Positions 8,248 to 17,401 are shown, counted from the first letter of the stretch. The stretch is DNA of 52,062 bases from Gammaproteobacteria bacterium (GCA_022614965.1 JAKEHO010000001.1:1-52062), one strand, 5' to 3'. Notes: generated by a model not told the origin, from the sequence alone. A program made the numbers and translations.

Positions 8248-9743
8248 GACGCACCGGGATTCACAAGGCGGCGAAGCCACGGCATCAAGTCGGTTGCGAG
8301 CAAGCCACGCTCACCCTCTTTCGCCGCAAAGTCGCCCGCAGCGGCATGCACACAGACGCCAAGCCGCGCTGCATCGCCGGCATTCAACCCTTGGGCAAGC
8401 AGCCCAGCGATGCAGCCGGTGAGCACATCGCCCATCCCTCCGCTCGCCATCCCGGGATTCCCCTGATGGCAAACACCGAGAGGCTCATTTGCCTCTGCGA
8501 TGACGCTGCCCGCGCCCTTAAGCACCACGACGCCGCCGTATTGACGCTGCAGGTCTGTAGCGGCCTTAAAGCGATCGGCTTCCACCTCAAGAGTGCTGCA
8601 CCCAAGCATCCGGGCGGCTTCACCCGGATGTGGGGTTAAGATCCAATGATCGCGAGTGACAGGATCCGCGGCGAGGAGATTTAGGGCATCGGCATCCAGC
8701 ACCATCGGCCGATCCTGCTCAAGCACCTTGGTAAATAGCGAGACAGCCCAAGGGGATTGGCCGAGACCGGGACCCACGGCAACGACAGTGGCATGCTCGA
8801 TGAGTGCGGGGAGTTCGTTTGGATCCTCGATGCCGTGCGACATGATCTCGGGACGGGCGGCACACACGGTGCCTGCATGCGCACTTCGGGTCGCAAGGCT
8901 GATGAGCCCTGCGCCAACCCGCCCGGCGGCCTCTGCCGCCATACGTGCCGCGCCCGCAAATCCTTCATCGCCCCCCACAACGAGTACATGGCCAAAGCGC
9001 CCTTTATGCGCCGCTCGGGGCCGACGCCCCAAGAGGGCCTGAAGGGAGGCAAGGATCAGACGCAGGGCGGACGGTTCCACCTCGCGATAGACTTCCGCAG
9101 GCACTTCTAGATCGTGGTACAGCACCTCGCCGCTGCACTCCAGCCCCCGGCCAGTGAACAGACCTCGCTTCAGACCCACAAACGTGATGGTCACGTCCGC
9201 CCTGACCGCCGAACCCATCACGCAACCGGTGTCCGCATTAAGACCAGAGGGAATATCGATCGAAAGAACGGCCTTAGCCCGTTCATTGACCGCATGGATC
9301 ACCTCTTCCCACTCACCGCTGAGCTGCCTATCCAAGCCCGTCCCAAGCAATGCATCCACCACAACGTCAGCCGTTGCAAGCTTGCTGTGATCGTACGGAC
9401 TGGGAGTAAGACCGGTCGAAATCATGGCATCGGCCGCCGCACGTGCATTACCGTGCAATCGACCTGCATCACCAACCTGGATAACACAGACGTCTCGGCC
9501 CGCCTGGTGAGCAAGGCGGGCCGTCACATATCCATCACCCCCGTTGTTACCCATGCCGCAAAGGACTGTGATATGGCGTGCCAGGGGCCAGCGGCTACAC
9601 AAGACGCCGAATGCCACCTTTCCGGCCCGTTCCATCAGCGCTTGACCGGGAATACCGTGCTCCTCGATCGCGCGGCGATCCAGTTCACGAACCTGTTCCG
9701 CGCTATAAAGGTTGCGCGGCAAATCTGTGGCATGCCCTACCAT
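8244..9743 (-). CDS. nnr: NnrD/NnrE bifunctional NAD(P)H-hydrate repair enzyme
   Basis: A 499-residue fusion (YjeF family) that repairs hydrated NADH and NADPH. The N-terminal epimerase domain (about 1-215) contains GMGNNGGDGYVTARLA and IDIPSGLNADTG. The C-terminal ADP-dependent dehydratase domain (about 225-495) has a ribokinase-like fold. It contains LDADALNLLA, TPHPGEAARML and the Gly-rich catalytic loop NPGMASGGMGDVLTG. The two-domain form is the normal bacterial one. It starts 3 bp after the orn stop and overlaps tsaE by ATGA, so orn-nnr-tsaE are probably one transcript. Confidence 0.95.
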   Translation of the reverse strand: MVGHATDLPRNLYSAEQVRELDRRAIEEHGIPGQALMERAGKVAFGVLCSRWPLARHITVLCGMGNNGGDGYVTARLAHQAGRDVCVIQVGDAGRLHGNARAAADAMISTGLTPSPYDHSKLATADVVVDALLGTGLDRQLSGEWEEVIHAVNERAKAVLSIDIPSGLNADTGCVMGSAVRADVTITFVGLKRGLFTGRGLECSGEVLYHDLEVPAEVYREVEPSALRLILASLQALLGRRPRAAHKGRFGHVLVVGGDEGFAGAARMAAEAAGRVGAGLISLATRSAHAGTVCAARPEIMSHGIEDPNELPALIEHATVVAVGPGLGQSPWAVSLFTKVLEQDRPMVLDADALNLLAADPVTRDHWILTPHPGEAARMLGCSTLEVEADRFKAATDLQRQYGGVVVLKGAGSVIAEANEPLGVCHQGNPGMASGGMGDVLTGCIAGLLAQGLNAGDAARLGVCVHAAAGDFAAKEGERGLLATDLMPWLRRLVNPGAS

Positions 9744-9746
9744 GGC

Positions 9747-10283
9747 TCAGCAATTAAATACCTGCTCGCGATAGGTTCGGAGCTCGTTGATGGAATCCCG
9801 TATATCGTCAAGTGCCAGATGGCTAGAGCTTTTCTCAAACTCCTTCTTGGCCCAGCGCTTGACGAGTTCCTTAACGGTGCTGACGTCCAGGTTACGGTAG
9901 TGAAAGTAGCGTTCGAGTTCCGGCATCAAGCGATGCAGAAAACGCCTGTCCTGGCAAACGCTGTTGCCACACATCGGTGACGTATTCGGTGGGACATAGC
10001 GCTTGAGAAATCCCAGCGTTGCCCGCTCGGCATCCGCCTCCGTCAATGTGCTACGTCGCACCCGGTCAATCAACCCTGATTTGCTGTGTTGCGACGTATT
10101 CCAATCGTCCATGCCTTGTAATATGGCCTCATCCTGATGTATGGCTAGCGCCGGCCCCTCCCCTACAATGTTCAATTCACTGTCCGTGATCACGGTCGCA
10201 ATCTCGATGATATAATCGTTGTCCGTATCGAGGCCGGTCATCTCCAGGTCGATCCAAATAAGATTGTCCGCGGATTGGGTCAT
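9747..10283 (-). CDS. orn: Oligoribonuclease
   Basis: A 178-residue DEDDh 3'-5' exoribonuclease that degrades short RNAs, including the pGpG produced from cyclic di-GMP. Exo I is [10 protein letters not shown] (Asp and Glu), exo II lies in [12 protein letters not shown], and exo III is [11 protein letters not shown], with the His and Asp that complete the metal site. Length matches the family (about 180). It is the first gene of the leftward operon and is divergent from the M48 peptidase gene. Confidence 0.97.
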   Translation of the reverse strand: MTQSADNLIWIDLEMTGLDTDNDYIIEIATVITDSELNIVGEGPALAIHQDEAILQGMDDWNTSQHSKSGLIDRVRRSTLTEADAERATLGFLKRYVPPNTSPMCGNSVCQDRRFLHRLMPELERYFHYRNLDVSTVKELVKRWAKKEFEKSSSHLALDDIRDSINELRTYREQVFNC

Positions 10284-10370
10284 CTCTCGAAACCTGTACG
10301 AATTTTTGGCAAAGGATATCCTAACCGTAATATGGTGTCATTCGGCACACACATCCAGTAAGGCAAGCAG

Positions 10371-10376
10371 TATAAT
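10371..10376 (+). promoter_or_regulatory. Candidate -10 element for the M48 peptidase gene
   Basis: A perfect TATAAT lies 40 bp before the ATG at 10416, in the 132-bp divergent spacer with orn. I see no good -35 hexamer at 16-18 bp upstream, so the promoter is suggested by the -10 alone. Confidence 0.4.
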
Positions 10377-10415
10377 AGTTACGACTTTAAATAGCGGCTT
10401 ACCCATAATGCGACA

Positions 10416-11660
10416 ATGAACGGACTAACGTTAATATTCCTGGTAGCACTCGCCAGTTACATCGTTTTACAGGGATGGCTTATACGGCGACATATTGAGC
10501 ACGTGCGCTCCCATCGAGATCAAGTGCCTGCTGCATTTCAAAAATCGATACCGCTCAGCGCGCATCAGAAAGCAGCCGATTACACGCAAGCCAAGGTACG
10601 ATTTGGAATGAATGAGCTACTTGTTGGCGCGCTATTGTTGCTCATATGGACACTGGGTGGCGGACTTAACTTGCTGGATTCCGCTTGGCGCTCGGCCGAA
10701 CTCCCGCCGCTTGCAAAGGGCATCGGGTTCGTGATCTCCGCCTATGCGCTGATGGCTGTCCTTGAGGTGCCAATGTCTGCTTACCGAACCTTTGTGATCG
10801 AAGAACGCTTCGGCTTCAACAAAACAACGCCAAAGACCTTCGTTACCGACATTCTTAAGCAGGGTGCACTGCTATTGTTGATTGGGACTCCGCTTGCGGC
10901 ATTGGTTCTCTGGTTAATGTTACATGGGGGAGAGCTATGGTGGTTTTACGTCTGGATTGCGTGGATCGCCTTTAGCCTACTCATGATGTGGGCATACCCC
11001 ACCTTCATCGCCCCGCTGTTTAACAAGTTTCGGCCGCTTAGCGACGTTGCGCTGCGTGCTCGCATTGAAAATCTCTTGACGCGCAATGGCTTTTCAAGCC
11101 AGGGAATATTCGTCATGGACGGCTCAACTCGTTCCACACATGGGAACGCCTATTTCACCGGACTCGGCACGAACAAGCGCATTGTGTTTTTCGACACATT
11201 GATGGACGAGTTGAACTCTGACGAAATTGAGGCAGTACTCGCTCACGAACTCGGCCATTTTAAGTGTAAACACATTACCAAACGGATCGTCGCGATGGCA
11301 GCCGTAAGCTTGTTCGGACTCGCATTTCTCGGCTGGTTGATTGACCAGCCTTGGTTCTATTCGGGGCTTGGCATTGCCTTGCCTTCTGCGCATGCTGCGC
11401 TAGTCCTGTTTCTGCTCGTTTCTCCCGTATTTGCATTCTTCTTCCAGCCACTGCTCGCACACATATCCCGAAAGCACGAATTTGAAGCCGATGACTTTGC
11501 TGTGAAGCAGGCTAAAGCAAGCACCTTAATCCAGGCTCTCGTGAAGCTCTATAAAGAAAATGCAAATACGCTCACGCCGGATCCAGTCTACTCTGCATTT
11601 CATGACTCGCATCCGCCGGCACCCGTACGCGTCGCACACCTATCAGCTAAAATTGGTTAA
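10416..11660 (+). CDS. M48 family (Ste24/CAAX-type) membrane metallopeptidase
   Basis: A 414-residue inner-membrane zinc endopeptidase. Several membrane helices are visible: about 3-22, 68-86, 102-120, 150-170, 176-195, 291-312 and 325-347. The zinc motif is HELGH at 277-281, in VLAHELGHFKCKH. The third ligand Glu lies in HEFEADDFAVKQA. The conserved FVMDGSTRSTHGNAYFTG stretch precedes the zinc motif. The architecture matches the bacterial Ste24 homologues rather than HtpX, which is shorter. Bacterial substrates are poorly known; quality control of membrane proteins is inferred from the family. Neighbours are orn and a small cytochrome c, a recurrent order in gammaproteobacteria. Confidence 0.9.
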   Translation: MNGLTLIFLVALASYIVLQGWLIRRHIEHVRSHRDQVPAAFQKSIPLSAHQKAADYTQAKVRFGMNELLVGALLLLIWTLGGGLNLLDSAWRSAELPPLAKGIGFVISAYALMAVLEVPMSAYRTFVIEERFGFNKTTPKTFVTDILKQGALLLLIGTPLAALVLWLMLHGGELWWFYVWIAWIAFSLLMMWAYPTFIAPLFNKFRPLSDVALRARIENLLTRNGFSSQGIFVMDGSTRSTHGNAYFTGLGTNKRIVFFDTLMDELNSDEIEAVLAHELGHFKCKHITKRIVAMAAVSLFGLAFLGWLIDQPWFYSGLGIALPSAHAALVLFLLVSPVFAFFFQPLLAHISRKHEFEADDFAVKQAKASTLIQALVKLYKENANTLTPDPVYSAFHDSHPPAPVRVAHLSAKIG

Positions 11661-11682
11661 ATTAAACGCACTGGCAATAGAC

Positions 11683-11982
11683 ATGGATCTTCGTACTGCG
11701 AAACGGCTGGTCGGCTTAGTGGGCGTTATTATGACGTTTTGTATGCAGACGACGCCGTATGCGGCTGATGTCCGACACGGGCAGGACTTGCACGATCAGA
11801 ATTGCTTGCATTGTCACGATACGTCTCAGTATACACGGCCCAACCATCGCATTAAGACTTTGGAAGGACTTCGAAAACAGGTTGAGCGGTGCGAACTCAG
11901 TCTTGAACTCCAGTGGTTCGAAGAAGATATTGAAGATGTCGTCGCGTATCTAAACGCCACCTACTACCAATTCAATAACTAG
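11683..11982 (+). CDS. Small periplasmic c-type cytochrome, no distal Met
   Basis: A 99-residue secreted monohaem protein. The Sec signal is about residues 1-28 and ends near TTPYAAD. The haem motif is CLHCH at 41-45. After the motif there is no methionine, so the usual sixth ligand is missing; His55 (in RPNHRI) is a candidate. The C-terminal half has WFEEDIEDVVAYLNATYY, typical of a small family next to M48/orn genes. I chose ATG 11683 because the signal peptide starts there; the frame is open further upstream inside the peptidase gene. It follows that gene by 22 bp and is probably cotranscribed. The redox partner is unknown. Confidence 0.82.
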   Translation: MDLRTAKRLVGLVGVIMTFCMQTTPYAADVRHGQDLHDQNCLHCHDTSQYTRPNHRIKTLEGLRKQVERCELSLELQWFEEDIEDVVAYLNATYYQFNN

Positions 11983-12147
11983 CCGCGTGCGGAAAAACGT
12001 ACCGTGGGAGTCAAGTTTACGGGCGCGCAAGCCGCTAGCAAAGGATTACAAAGGCGAGCAGTCGAAGCAATCGGAAAGCCCGCGCAATCTAACGGCTGGC
12101 GGGCCAAGCTGACAAGACAACTGCAAGAGCTTCCGACCCCATCCTGA

Positions 12148-12741
12148 TCAGATTTCCCGGCGCCCCATAATTGCCTGAGATAAGGTACCACTGTCGATAT
12201 ATTCAAGCTCTCCACCAAGCGGTACGCCATGCGCAATTCGTGTCGCACGAATACCCTTGGCGTGTACCAGCTCACCCACATAATGCGCTGTAGCTTCCCC
12301 TTCGACAGTCAGGTTGGTTGCCAAAATGACTTCTTTGATATTGCCTTCGTCGAGCAAAGCAGCAAGCTTGTCGATGCCGAGATCATCTGGACCGATTCCA
12401 TCAAGCGGCGAGAGACGTCCCATCAATACAAAGTAGAGGCCGCTGTAGTCGGCTTCCTCAACCGCCTGGACGTCCGTCGGACTTTCCACCACACACAGCA
12501 GCGACCGGTCCCGCTTGGTGCTCAAGCACAAACGGCAGACGGGCCCCTCGCTGAAGGCACGACACCGCTCACAGTGGCGTACCTTGTCCACCGCCTCGTT
12601 CAGCGCACGTGCGAGCCGGCGAGCGCCTTCGTTATCGCGTTGGAGAAGATGATAGGCGATGCGCTGTGCCGACTTGGGCCCGATACCTGGTAAACAACGC
12701 AGCGCATCAATAAGTTGATTAATCAGCGGTGAATCGGCCAT
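12148..12741 (-). CDS. recR: RecR recombination mediator
   Basis: A 197-residue ring-forming protein that, with RecO and RecF, loads RecA onto gapped DNA. The N-terminal helix-hairpin-helix is [17 protein letters not shown]. The four-Cys zinc site is CERC...CRLC (about 56-71). The Toprim domain begins [15 protein letters not shown] and contains [16 protein letters not shown]. The length is standard. It is last in the leftward dnaX-ybaB-recR operon and lies 48 bp after ybaB. Convergent with the cytochrome gene; the 165-bp spacer has no clear terminator. Confidence 0.97.
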   Translation of the reverse strand: MADSPLINQLIDALRCLPGIGPKSAQRIAYHLLQRDNEGARRLARALNEAVDKVRHCERCRAFSEGPVCRLCLSTKRDRSLLCVVESPTDVQAVEEADYSGLYFVLMGRLSPLDGIGPDDLGIDKLAALLDEGNIKEVILATNLTVEGEATAHYVGELVHAKGIRATRIAHGVPLGGELEYIDSGTLSQAIMGRREI

Positions 12742-12789
12742 AGGGGACTTGGCATGAATTGCGCGGCAGGTTCAGGTCTAACTCTGCCA

Positions 12790-13113
12790 TTACATGGGCA
12801 ACTTTAGTTCACTTGGCAGATCAAACGCCCCGGCCAAGGATGATAGTTTGTCCTTGCTCGCCTGCTCAACCCGTCTGCTGGCGTCATTCACCGCAGCTGC
12901 AATCAGATCTTCAAGCATCTCTTTGTCTGCCGCGATAAGACTCGGATCAATCTCAACACGCTTTACGTCATGGCGCCCGGTCATGATAATGCGAACCAGA
13001 CCCGCCCCTGCCTCGCCCGTTACTTCAAGGTTGGTCAGTTCCTCTTGGGCCTTTTTCAAGTTTTCCTGAACCTGTTGAGCCTGCCTCATCAGATCCCCGA
13101 GCGAACTCTTCAT
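12790..13113 (-). CDS. ybaB: YbaB/EbfC nucleoid-associated protein
   Basis: A 107-residue DNA-binding protein of the YbaB/EbfC family, a small dimer that binds and organises DNA. ATG 13113 (MKSSLGDLMRQAQQVQENL) is preceded by AGGAGA at a proper distance, so I preferred it to the longer reading from 13152. The N-terminal helix is followed by a beta-rich core (LVRIIMTGRHDVKRVEIDPSL) and a C-terminal helix. It lies between dnaX and recR, the most conserved context for this family. The exact function is uncertain in all bacteria. Confidence 0.95.
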   Translation of the reverse strand: MKSSLGDLMRQAQQVQENLKKAQEELTNLEVTGEAGAGLVRIIMTGRHDVKRVEIDPSLIAADKEMLEDLIAAAVNDASRRVEQASKDKLSSLAGAFDLPSELKLPM

Positions 13114-13152
13114 TGTGATTTCTCCTGATACGCCGTTGCGATGGTGCCTCAA

Positions 13153-14766
13153 CTAATCCTTGGACACGGCCGTTGTATTCCTGTTTTCAGGATGCACTGG
13201 TCTAATCGACGCCTTGTCCACTTCGGCGCCAAAAGTGTCCACGAGTGCCTTGACATTTGAGTCCCCCTCGATAGCACGTTCAGCACTGTGCTGCCTTTCG
13301 TTTCCCTCGCGGACTTTAAGCTCGACAGGCGTTTCCGCGCCGGGTTCGCCAACTGTGATGACGAGGCGCACATCTTCACCAAACCGATCCTTCAAAGCAT
13401 TCTGCAGGCGCGCCTCAACATTATCGTTGAGAAGATGTTGGCACCTGGGCGGCAAGACCAGTTTGATCCTATTGGCATCGCGGTCCTGCAACACGCAATT
13501 GCCGGCAAGCTCCCGTACCAACCCGGTTAACCGCATCTCATCAATGAGTGCACTCCACTCACTGACTGGATCCTGTGCATCCGCTACCGTAGGGGAAACT
13601 CCGAACGCCTGATGACCCCCGCAGGGCGTCGATGAAGCCGCTTGTAATTGACTATCAGATTCTTCCAATCCGTGCCCTGACTGTTCAAGCGTAAAGGCCA
13701 GCATGCGTAGCATGATCATCTCGAAACCCGTTCGCAGATCTGGAGCAAGTAGCAGATCGCGCCGCCCCACCAGGCCGATCTGGTAGTAGAGCTGAATCTC
13801 TTCCGGCTCCGCTTGTTTCGCCAGGGTCACGAGGGTCTCATGGTCATCCATGGTTTCATCCGTCACCTGGGGAACCGCTTGATAAACTGCAATTCGTTGT
13901 AACAGAGATAACAACTCGGCGAGCAAGGCATCGAAGTCCGGGTTCTGTTCCGCAATTTGGTCAATCCGAGCAAGTAATCCTGGTGCGTCACGCATTACCA
14001 AAGCGTTCATCAGCGCGAGAACTTCACGTCTGTCAATTGTTCCAAGCATCGCTCTGACATCCGTCTCCTTCAGTTCACCGCCGCCAAAAGCAATCGCCTG
14101 ATCGAGCAAACTTAAGGCATCTCTAAGGCTGCCGTCAGCTGCAGTTGCAATCAAGCGACGGCAGATTTGATCACTTCCGATCTGTTCCTGCTCAAGAATG
14201 TCCGTAAGCTGTTTTACGATTTGAGCGGGTGTCAGACGCTTGAGATTAAACTGCAAACAACGAGATAAGATCGTAACAGGGATCTTCTTAGGATCAGTGG
14301 TAACCAACAAAAATATGATATGAGGTGGAGGCTCCTCAAGGGTTTTGAGCAGCGCATTAAAACTATGATTTGAGAACATGTGCACTTCGTCGATGAGATA
14401 TACCTTATAACGTCCCACCGATGGCACATATTGGACGTTGTCCAGTAGCTCTCGCGTCTCATCTACTTTGGTCCGAGAGGCAGCGTCTACCTCGATCAGA
14501 TCGATAAAACGTCCCTCATCGATTTGATTGCAGGCAGTACACTGTCCACAGGGGATTGAGCTGACGCCTTTTTCGCAATTTAGCGCCTTGGCAAGAATCC
14601 GGGCAAGCGTCGTCTTGCCGACACCACGGGTGCCCGTGAATAAATAGGCATGATGCAAGCGGTCGTTATCCAACGCGTTGGTCAGTGCACGCAAAACGTG
14701 TTCTTGGCCAACCATTTCTTCGAACCGGCCCGGGCGCCATTTTCGCGCGAGTACTTTATAGCTCAT
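13153..14766 (-). CDS. dnaX: DNA polymerase III tau/gamma subunit
   Basis: A 537-residue clamp-loader ATPase. Walker A is GTRGVGKTTLAR. The zinc module has Cys at CEKGVSSIPCGQCTACN, Walker B is LIDEVHMFS, and an SRC motif follows (SRCLQFNL). Domain III lies at about 230-360, followed by a less conserved tau-specific C-terminal part that binds DnaB and the polymerase. I chose ATG 14766 (MSYKVLARKWRPG), the family start; the frame stays open upstream, but that stretch is the SRP RNA. I saw no clear slippery A6 run for a programmed frameshift. It lies 39 bp before ybaB. Confidence 0.96.
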   Translation of the reverse strand: MSYKVLARKWRPGRFEEMVGQEHVLRALTNALDNDRLHHAYLFTGTRGVGKTTLARILAKALNCEKGVSSIPCGQCTACNQIDEGRFIDLIEVDAASRTKVDETRELLDNVQYVPSVGRYKVYLIDEVHMFSNHSFNALLKTLEEPPPHIIFLLVTTDPKKIPVTILSRCLQFNLKRLTPAQIVKQLTDILEQEQIGSDQICRRLIATAADGSLRDALSLLDQAIAFGGGELKETDVRAMLGTIDRREVLALMNALVMRDAPGLLARIDQIAEQNPDFDALLAELLSLLQRIAVYQAVPQVTDETMDDHETLVTLAKQAEPEEIQLYYQIGLVGRRDLLLAPDLRTGFEMIMLRMLAFTLEQSGHGLEESDSQLQAASSTPCGGHQAFGVSPTVADAQDPVSEWSALIDEMRLTGLVRELAGNCVLQDRDANRIKLVLPPRCQHLLNDNVEARLQNALKDRFGEDVRLVITVGEPGAETPVELKVREGNERQHSAERAIEGDSNVKALVDTFGAEVDKASIRPVHPENRNTTAVSKD

Positions 14767-14802
14767 GGTATGCTTCGGAACCGCCATGATCTCAGGACAT
14801 AG

Positions 14803-14925
14803 GGGCGGCAGCCCATGCCGGCCATACTCCCGGCATTCGCGTCCGCTGTTACCGCTGCTCCCTTCCGGGCCTGACGGAGTTCGCAACGTCGCGCCGCGGA
14901 AAGACAACCGGCACAGGCCACCGCC
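14803..14925 (-). ncRNA. ffs: Small bacterial SRP RNA (4.5S)
   Basis: The minus strand contains the conserved apical domain CAGGCCCGGAAGGGAGCAGC (near 14852-14871), which binds Ffh. The flanking arms pair: an 18-bp helix, with G-U pairs, joins bases near 14908-14925 to those near 14804-14821. This gives a hairpin of about 120 nt, like the 114-nt E. coli RNA. The RNA targets nascent membrane proteins to the translocon. The ends are set from the helix, within a few bases. It lies just upstream of dnaX and 30 bp after tRNA-Ser, probably processed from one transcript. Confidence 0.92.
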
Positions 14926-14955
14926 ATAAATGACACAACAGAATCATGTGTACAA

Positions 14956-15048
<93 letters not shown>

Positions 15049-15319
15049 ATGGATCGCCGTCTGAGAAAAAATCAGGCTGCGGAAGGTTAAACCAGATAGG
15101 GACATCGTGCAATCAGTCCAGCTCAGGATGACACTACGGCGCTTGGAAAGTCAGATGAAGACAGGGCACAGATCAGATCCCATGGCGGGACAAGCCGATC
15201 CCCGACCACCCTGCCACACCACGTTGCGTTTGAGGCTGGGAAAGTAACGGCTAAAAGCCTCCTCACGATCGGGTTCCCACGGCCATGACTCGCCCTGGCC
15301 GGGATCCTATAAGATCCTG
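15049..15319. other. Spacer between glycosyltransferase and tRNA-Ser
   Basis: These 271 bp carry no gene I recognise. A 66-codon minus-strand frame (15123-15323) overlaps the glycosyltransferase stop as ATGA. Another minus frame of about 51 codons (ends near 15153) has protein-like composition (WPWEPDREEAFSRYFP). Neither resembles a family I know, and either could be a remnant or chance. Confidence 0.4.
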
Positions 15320-16003
15320 TCATATCTGGTCATATTGCTCCGCGAGGTCCGATGGGTCAGCACCTAACATATACGCCAGGCGGAGGTACCACATCTTGAT
15401 GATTGTGCGGAAGATGCCGTACTGCTCCCAACGTCGGCTCGAGGTGACAACACGCTGTCGCAAACAGAGCGGTCGACCGTGACACTTTAGCACATGACTG
15501 ATAGCGATATCCTCCATCAGATCGATCTCGGGGAAACCACCGATCTGAGTAAACAGATGACGACGAATGAATATCGCCTGATCGCCTGTAGCGATACCGG
15601 TCAGTCGGGAACGGAGGTTCATAAGCGACTCGATCAGACGAAATATTCTATGGCTCCCAGAAAGACGCACATCGAAGCGCCCCCAGTCGCGAGCGCTCTC
15701 CGCCATGGCTAATGGCAGGAAGCGATCGACTCCCTCGGGCAATCGTGTGTCCGCATGAAGAAAGATCAAGATCTCACCCGTTGCGAGCGCCGCACCCGCA
15801 TTCATCTGGCGACCTCGGCCACGTGTGCCCAGGATCACAGAGTCCGCGAGTCCTCGTGCCGCATCCCGCATGCCATCATCACTCCCCCCATCAACGACAA
15901 TGACTTCATGGTGGCGCGCGCGCAAGCTTTGCAGAGGACATAACATTCCAGAAATCTCGTCTGCTTGGTTCAAGGTCGGGATAATGACGGATAACCGGGA
16001 CAT
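15320..16003 (-). CDS. Family 2 glycosyltransferase, TIGR04283-like
   Basis: A 227-residue GT-A glycosyltransferase without membrane segments. It starts MSRLSVIIPTLNQADEI, then VIVVDGGSDDG (nucleotide-sugar site), GRGRQMNAGA and FLHADTRLP with the metal-binding Asp residues. The middle has GDQAIFIRRHLF and the end MEDIAISHVLK. This order matches the family named TIGR04283 in arsenosugar-type clusters. The usual partner TIGR04282 is not next to it here, so the substrate is open. I chose ATG 16003 with AGGA upstream; an extension to 16042 adds no similarity. Confidence 0.85.
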   Translation of the reverse strand: MSRLSVIIPTLNQADEISGMLCPLQSLRARHHEVIVVDGGSDDGMRDAARGLADSVILGTRGRGRQMNAGAALATGEILIFLHADTRLPEGVDRFLPLAMAESARDWGRFDVRLSGSHRIFRLIESLMNLRSRLTGIATGDQAIFIRRHLFTQIGGFPEIDLMEDIAISHVLKCHGRPLCLRQRVVTSSRRWEQYGIFRTIIKMWYLRLAYMLGADPSDLAEQYDQI

Positions 16004-16153
16004 GAGCGGGGTCCTATGCACTATTGAGGGCCTTGGCCGCAACCACGGGTGACGGAGCGGTACGTTGCCATTGACGAATGTCCTTTAGAGTCAAGGGAAA
16101 ACCAAGCCAATTGCCTGATCTAGCGGCCATATCGCGAGCAAGATAGAATTATA

Positions 16154-16159
16154 TATAAT
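16154..16159 (+). promoter_or_regulatory. Candidate -10 element for tRNA-Ala
   Basis: A perfect TATAAT ends 10 bp before the first base of tRNA-Ala, in an AT-rich patch. This is close for a tRNA promoter with a very short leader. No good -35 hexamer is visible. Confidence 0.4.
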
Positions 16160-16169
16160 TAACCATGCT

Positions 16170-16245
<76 letters not shown>

Positions 16246-16556
16246 ATTTTCGCCAACCCCAGCTTAAAAACGCCGATTGTGTGAAAACCTGCCCTTTCGC
16301 GCTGCTCATGAGCGCTTCAATGGCACAAGCCACGCAGTCTGGGCTTGAATCCGGCAGTTTTTTCATCATACGCCCGAAGCGCGATAACCAGGCGATTGCC
16401 TATAGCGCAGAGATCTCTGTGACACCATCTCTACGGTAAAAAGCACAGACAAATACGAGAAATCACACGAATTTTATACGCTAAGTGCGTACTGATGGTT
16501 GACTTCTTACCTGAATATGGGCTTAGATTACAGGAGACTTTAAGGGGGGCATTGCT
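16246..16556. other. Spacer between tRNA-Ala and the duplicated membrane protein
   Basis: These 311 bp show no gene with recognisable similarity on either strand. The last part is AT-rich and contains CAGGAG and AGGGGG before the GTG start at 16557. The first 180 bp are less AT-rich and might be a remnant, but I could not identify one. Confidence 0.45.
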
Positions 16557-17210
16557 GTGGAAACACATTTAACTGATGTCATCATTCTGCAGAACTATGT
16601 CAATTGGTTTGTATGGTTGCTCGTCTTCGGTAATGCCTTCTCGGTCGTTGTGGGTGTGATCATGATGGTTTCACCTGAACAGCTGCAGGCATTGACGTCC
16701 ATAACTGACCGTTGGATCTCTCTCCGCAAGCTTGCACAACCATTGGACGCCTCAGTTAATACCGACACCCTCTCACTTAAATATCCACGCGTTGCCGGAG
16801 CAATTATCATGCTTGCGGCAATCTACATATTGATCCAGGGTGGCCTGTTCGTCATCGGCCTGAATCCGGAGCAGGGTGGTCAACTGCTTCAACATATCTT
16901 CACGGGACGTTCCCTACCCATCGCCATCTGGGATGTCTTATGGCTCAGCCTCGTCATTTTCATATTTCTGGGTGCCGTGTTTGCCCTATTGGTAGGCGCC
17001 ATGGCGCTTTTTAATCAGGTCATGCTCCACAAACTTGCGACCCCGGCGAACCGGTGGGAATCAAGCCGCAAATGGCTTGAGCCCGTGGAGATTTCCCATT
17101 CCAGTTTTGATCAAACTGTCCGCAAAAACCCGCGCATCTGGGGCGCAATTATCACGATCCTCGCACTGTACGTACTGATCGTGCTGATCTTGTTTGTGGG
17201 TGTAAAATAG
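16557..17210 (+). CDS. Membrane protein of unknown function, internally duplicated
   Basis: A 217-residue protein I do not recognise. Four membrane segments are visible at about 14-38, 78-102, 122-150 and 192-215. The protein is a two-fold repeat of helix-loop-helix units. The loop phrase RWISLRKLAQPLD with PRVAGAIIMLAAIYIL recurs as RWESSRKWLEPVE with PRIWGAIITILALYVL. The start is GTG at 16557, after an AGGGGGG run; the next in-frame Met is well inside the first helix. It sits alone between two tRNA genes. A small transporter or channel is possible, but nothing seen proves it. Confidence 0.75.
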   Translation: METHLTDVIILQNYVNWFVWLLVFGNAFSVVVGVIMMVSPEQLQALTSITDRWISLRKLAQPLDASVNTDTLSLKYPRVAGAIIMLAAIYILIQGGLFVIGLNPEQGGQLLQHIFTGRSLPIAIWDVLWLSLVIFIFLGAVFALLVGAMALFNQVMLHKLATPANRWESSRKWLEPVEISHSSFDQTVRKNPRIWGAIITILALYVLIVLILFVGVK

Positions 17211-17322
17211 ACCGCTGTGTCGGCGACTATCCCGGCTGGCTCTTGAGTAGAAGGGGAAGCTGAGAGCACACTTCAGCTCTTCTACTTGTTTTATTAATTG
17301 GCTATCGGCATCCGCCAAACCT

Positions 17323-17398
17323 GCCCTGATAGCTCAGGGGATAGAGCGTCCGCCTCCTAAGCGGAAGGTCCCAGGTTCGAATCCTGGTCAGGGCACCA
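17323..17398 (+). tRNA. tRNA-Arg(CCT)
   Basis: A 76-nt tRNA with encoded CCA. Acceptor GCCCTGA pairs with TCAGGGC. The anticodon stem is TCCGC/GCGGA with loop CTCCTAA, giving anticodon CCT (AGG codons). T arm GGTTCGAATCC. tRNA-Arg(CCT) is a frequent attachment site for integrating elements, and a gene fragment begins 3 bp after its CCA. Confidence 0.95.
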
Positions 17399-17401
17399 TC
17401 T

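Noticed and set aside
9114..9980. 288-residue plus-strand ORF
   Set aside because: It is the shadow of nnr and orn; no domain.
11983..12147. Possible terminator between the cytochrome gene and recR
   Set aside because: CCGC-GT-GCGG is too short a hairpin and is followed by A, not T, on the plus strand.
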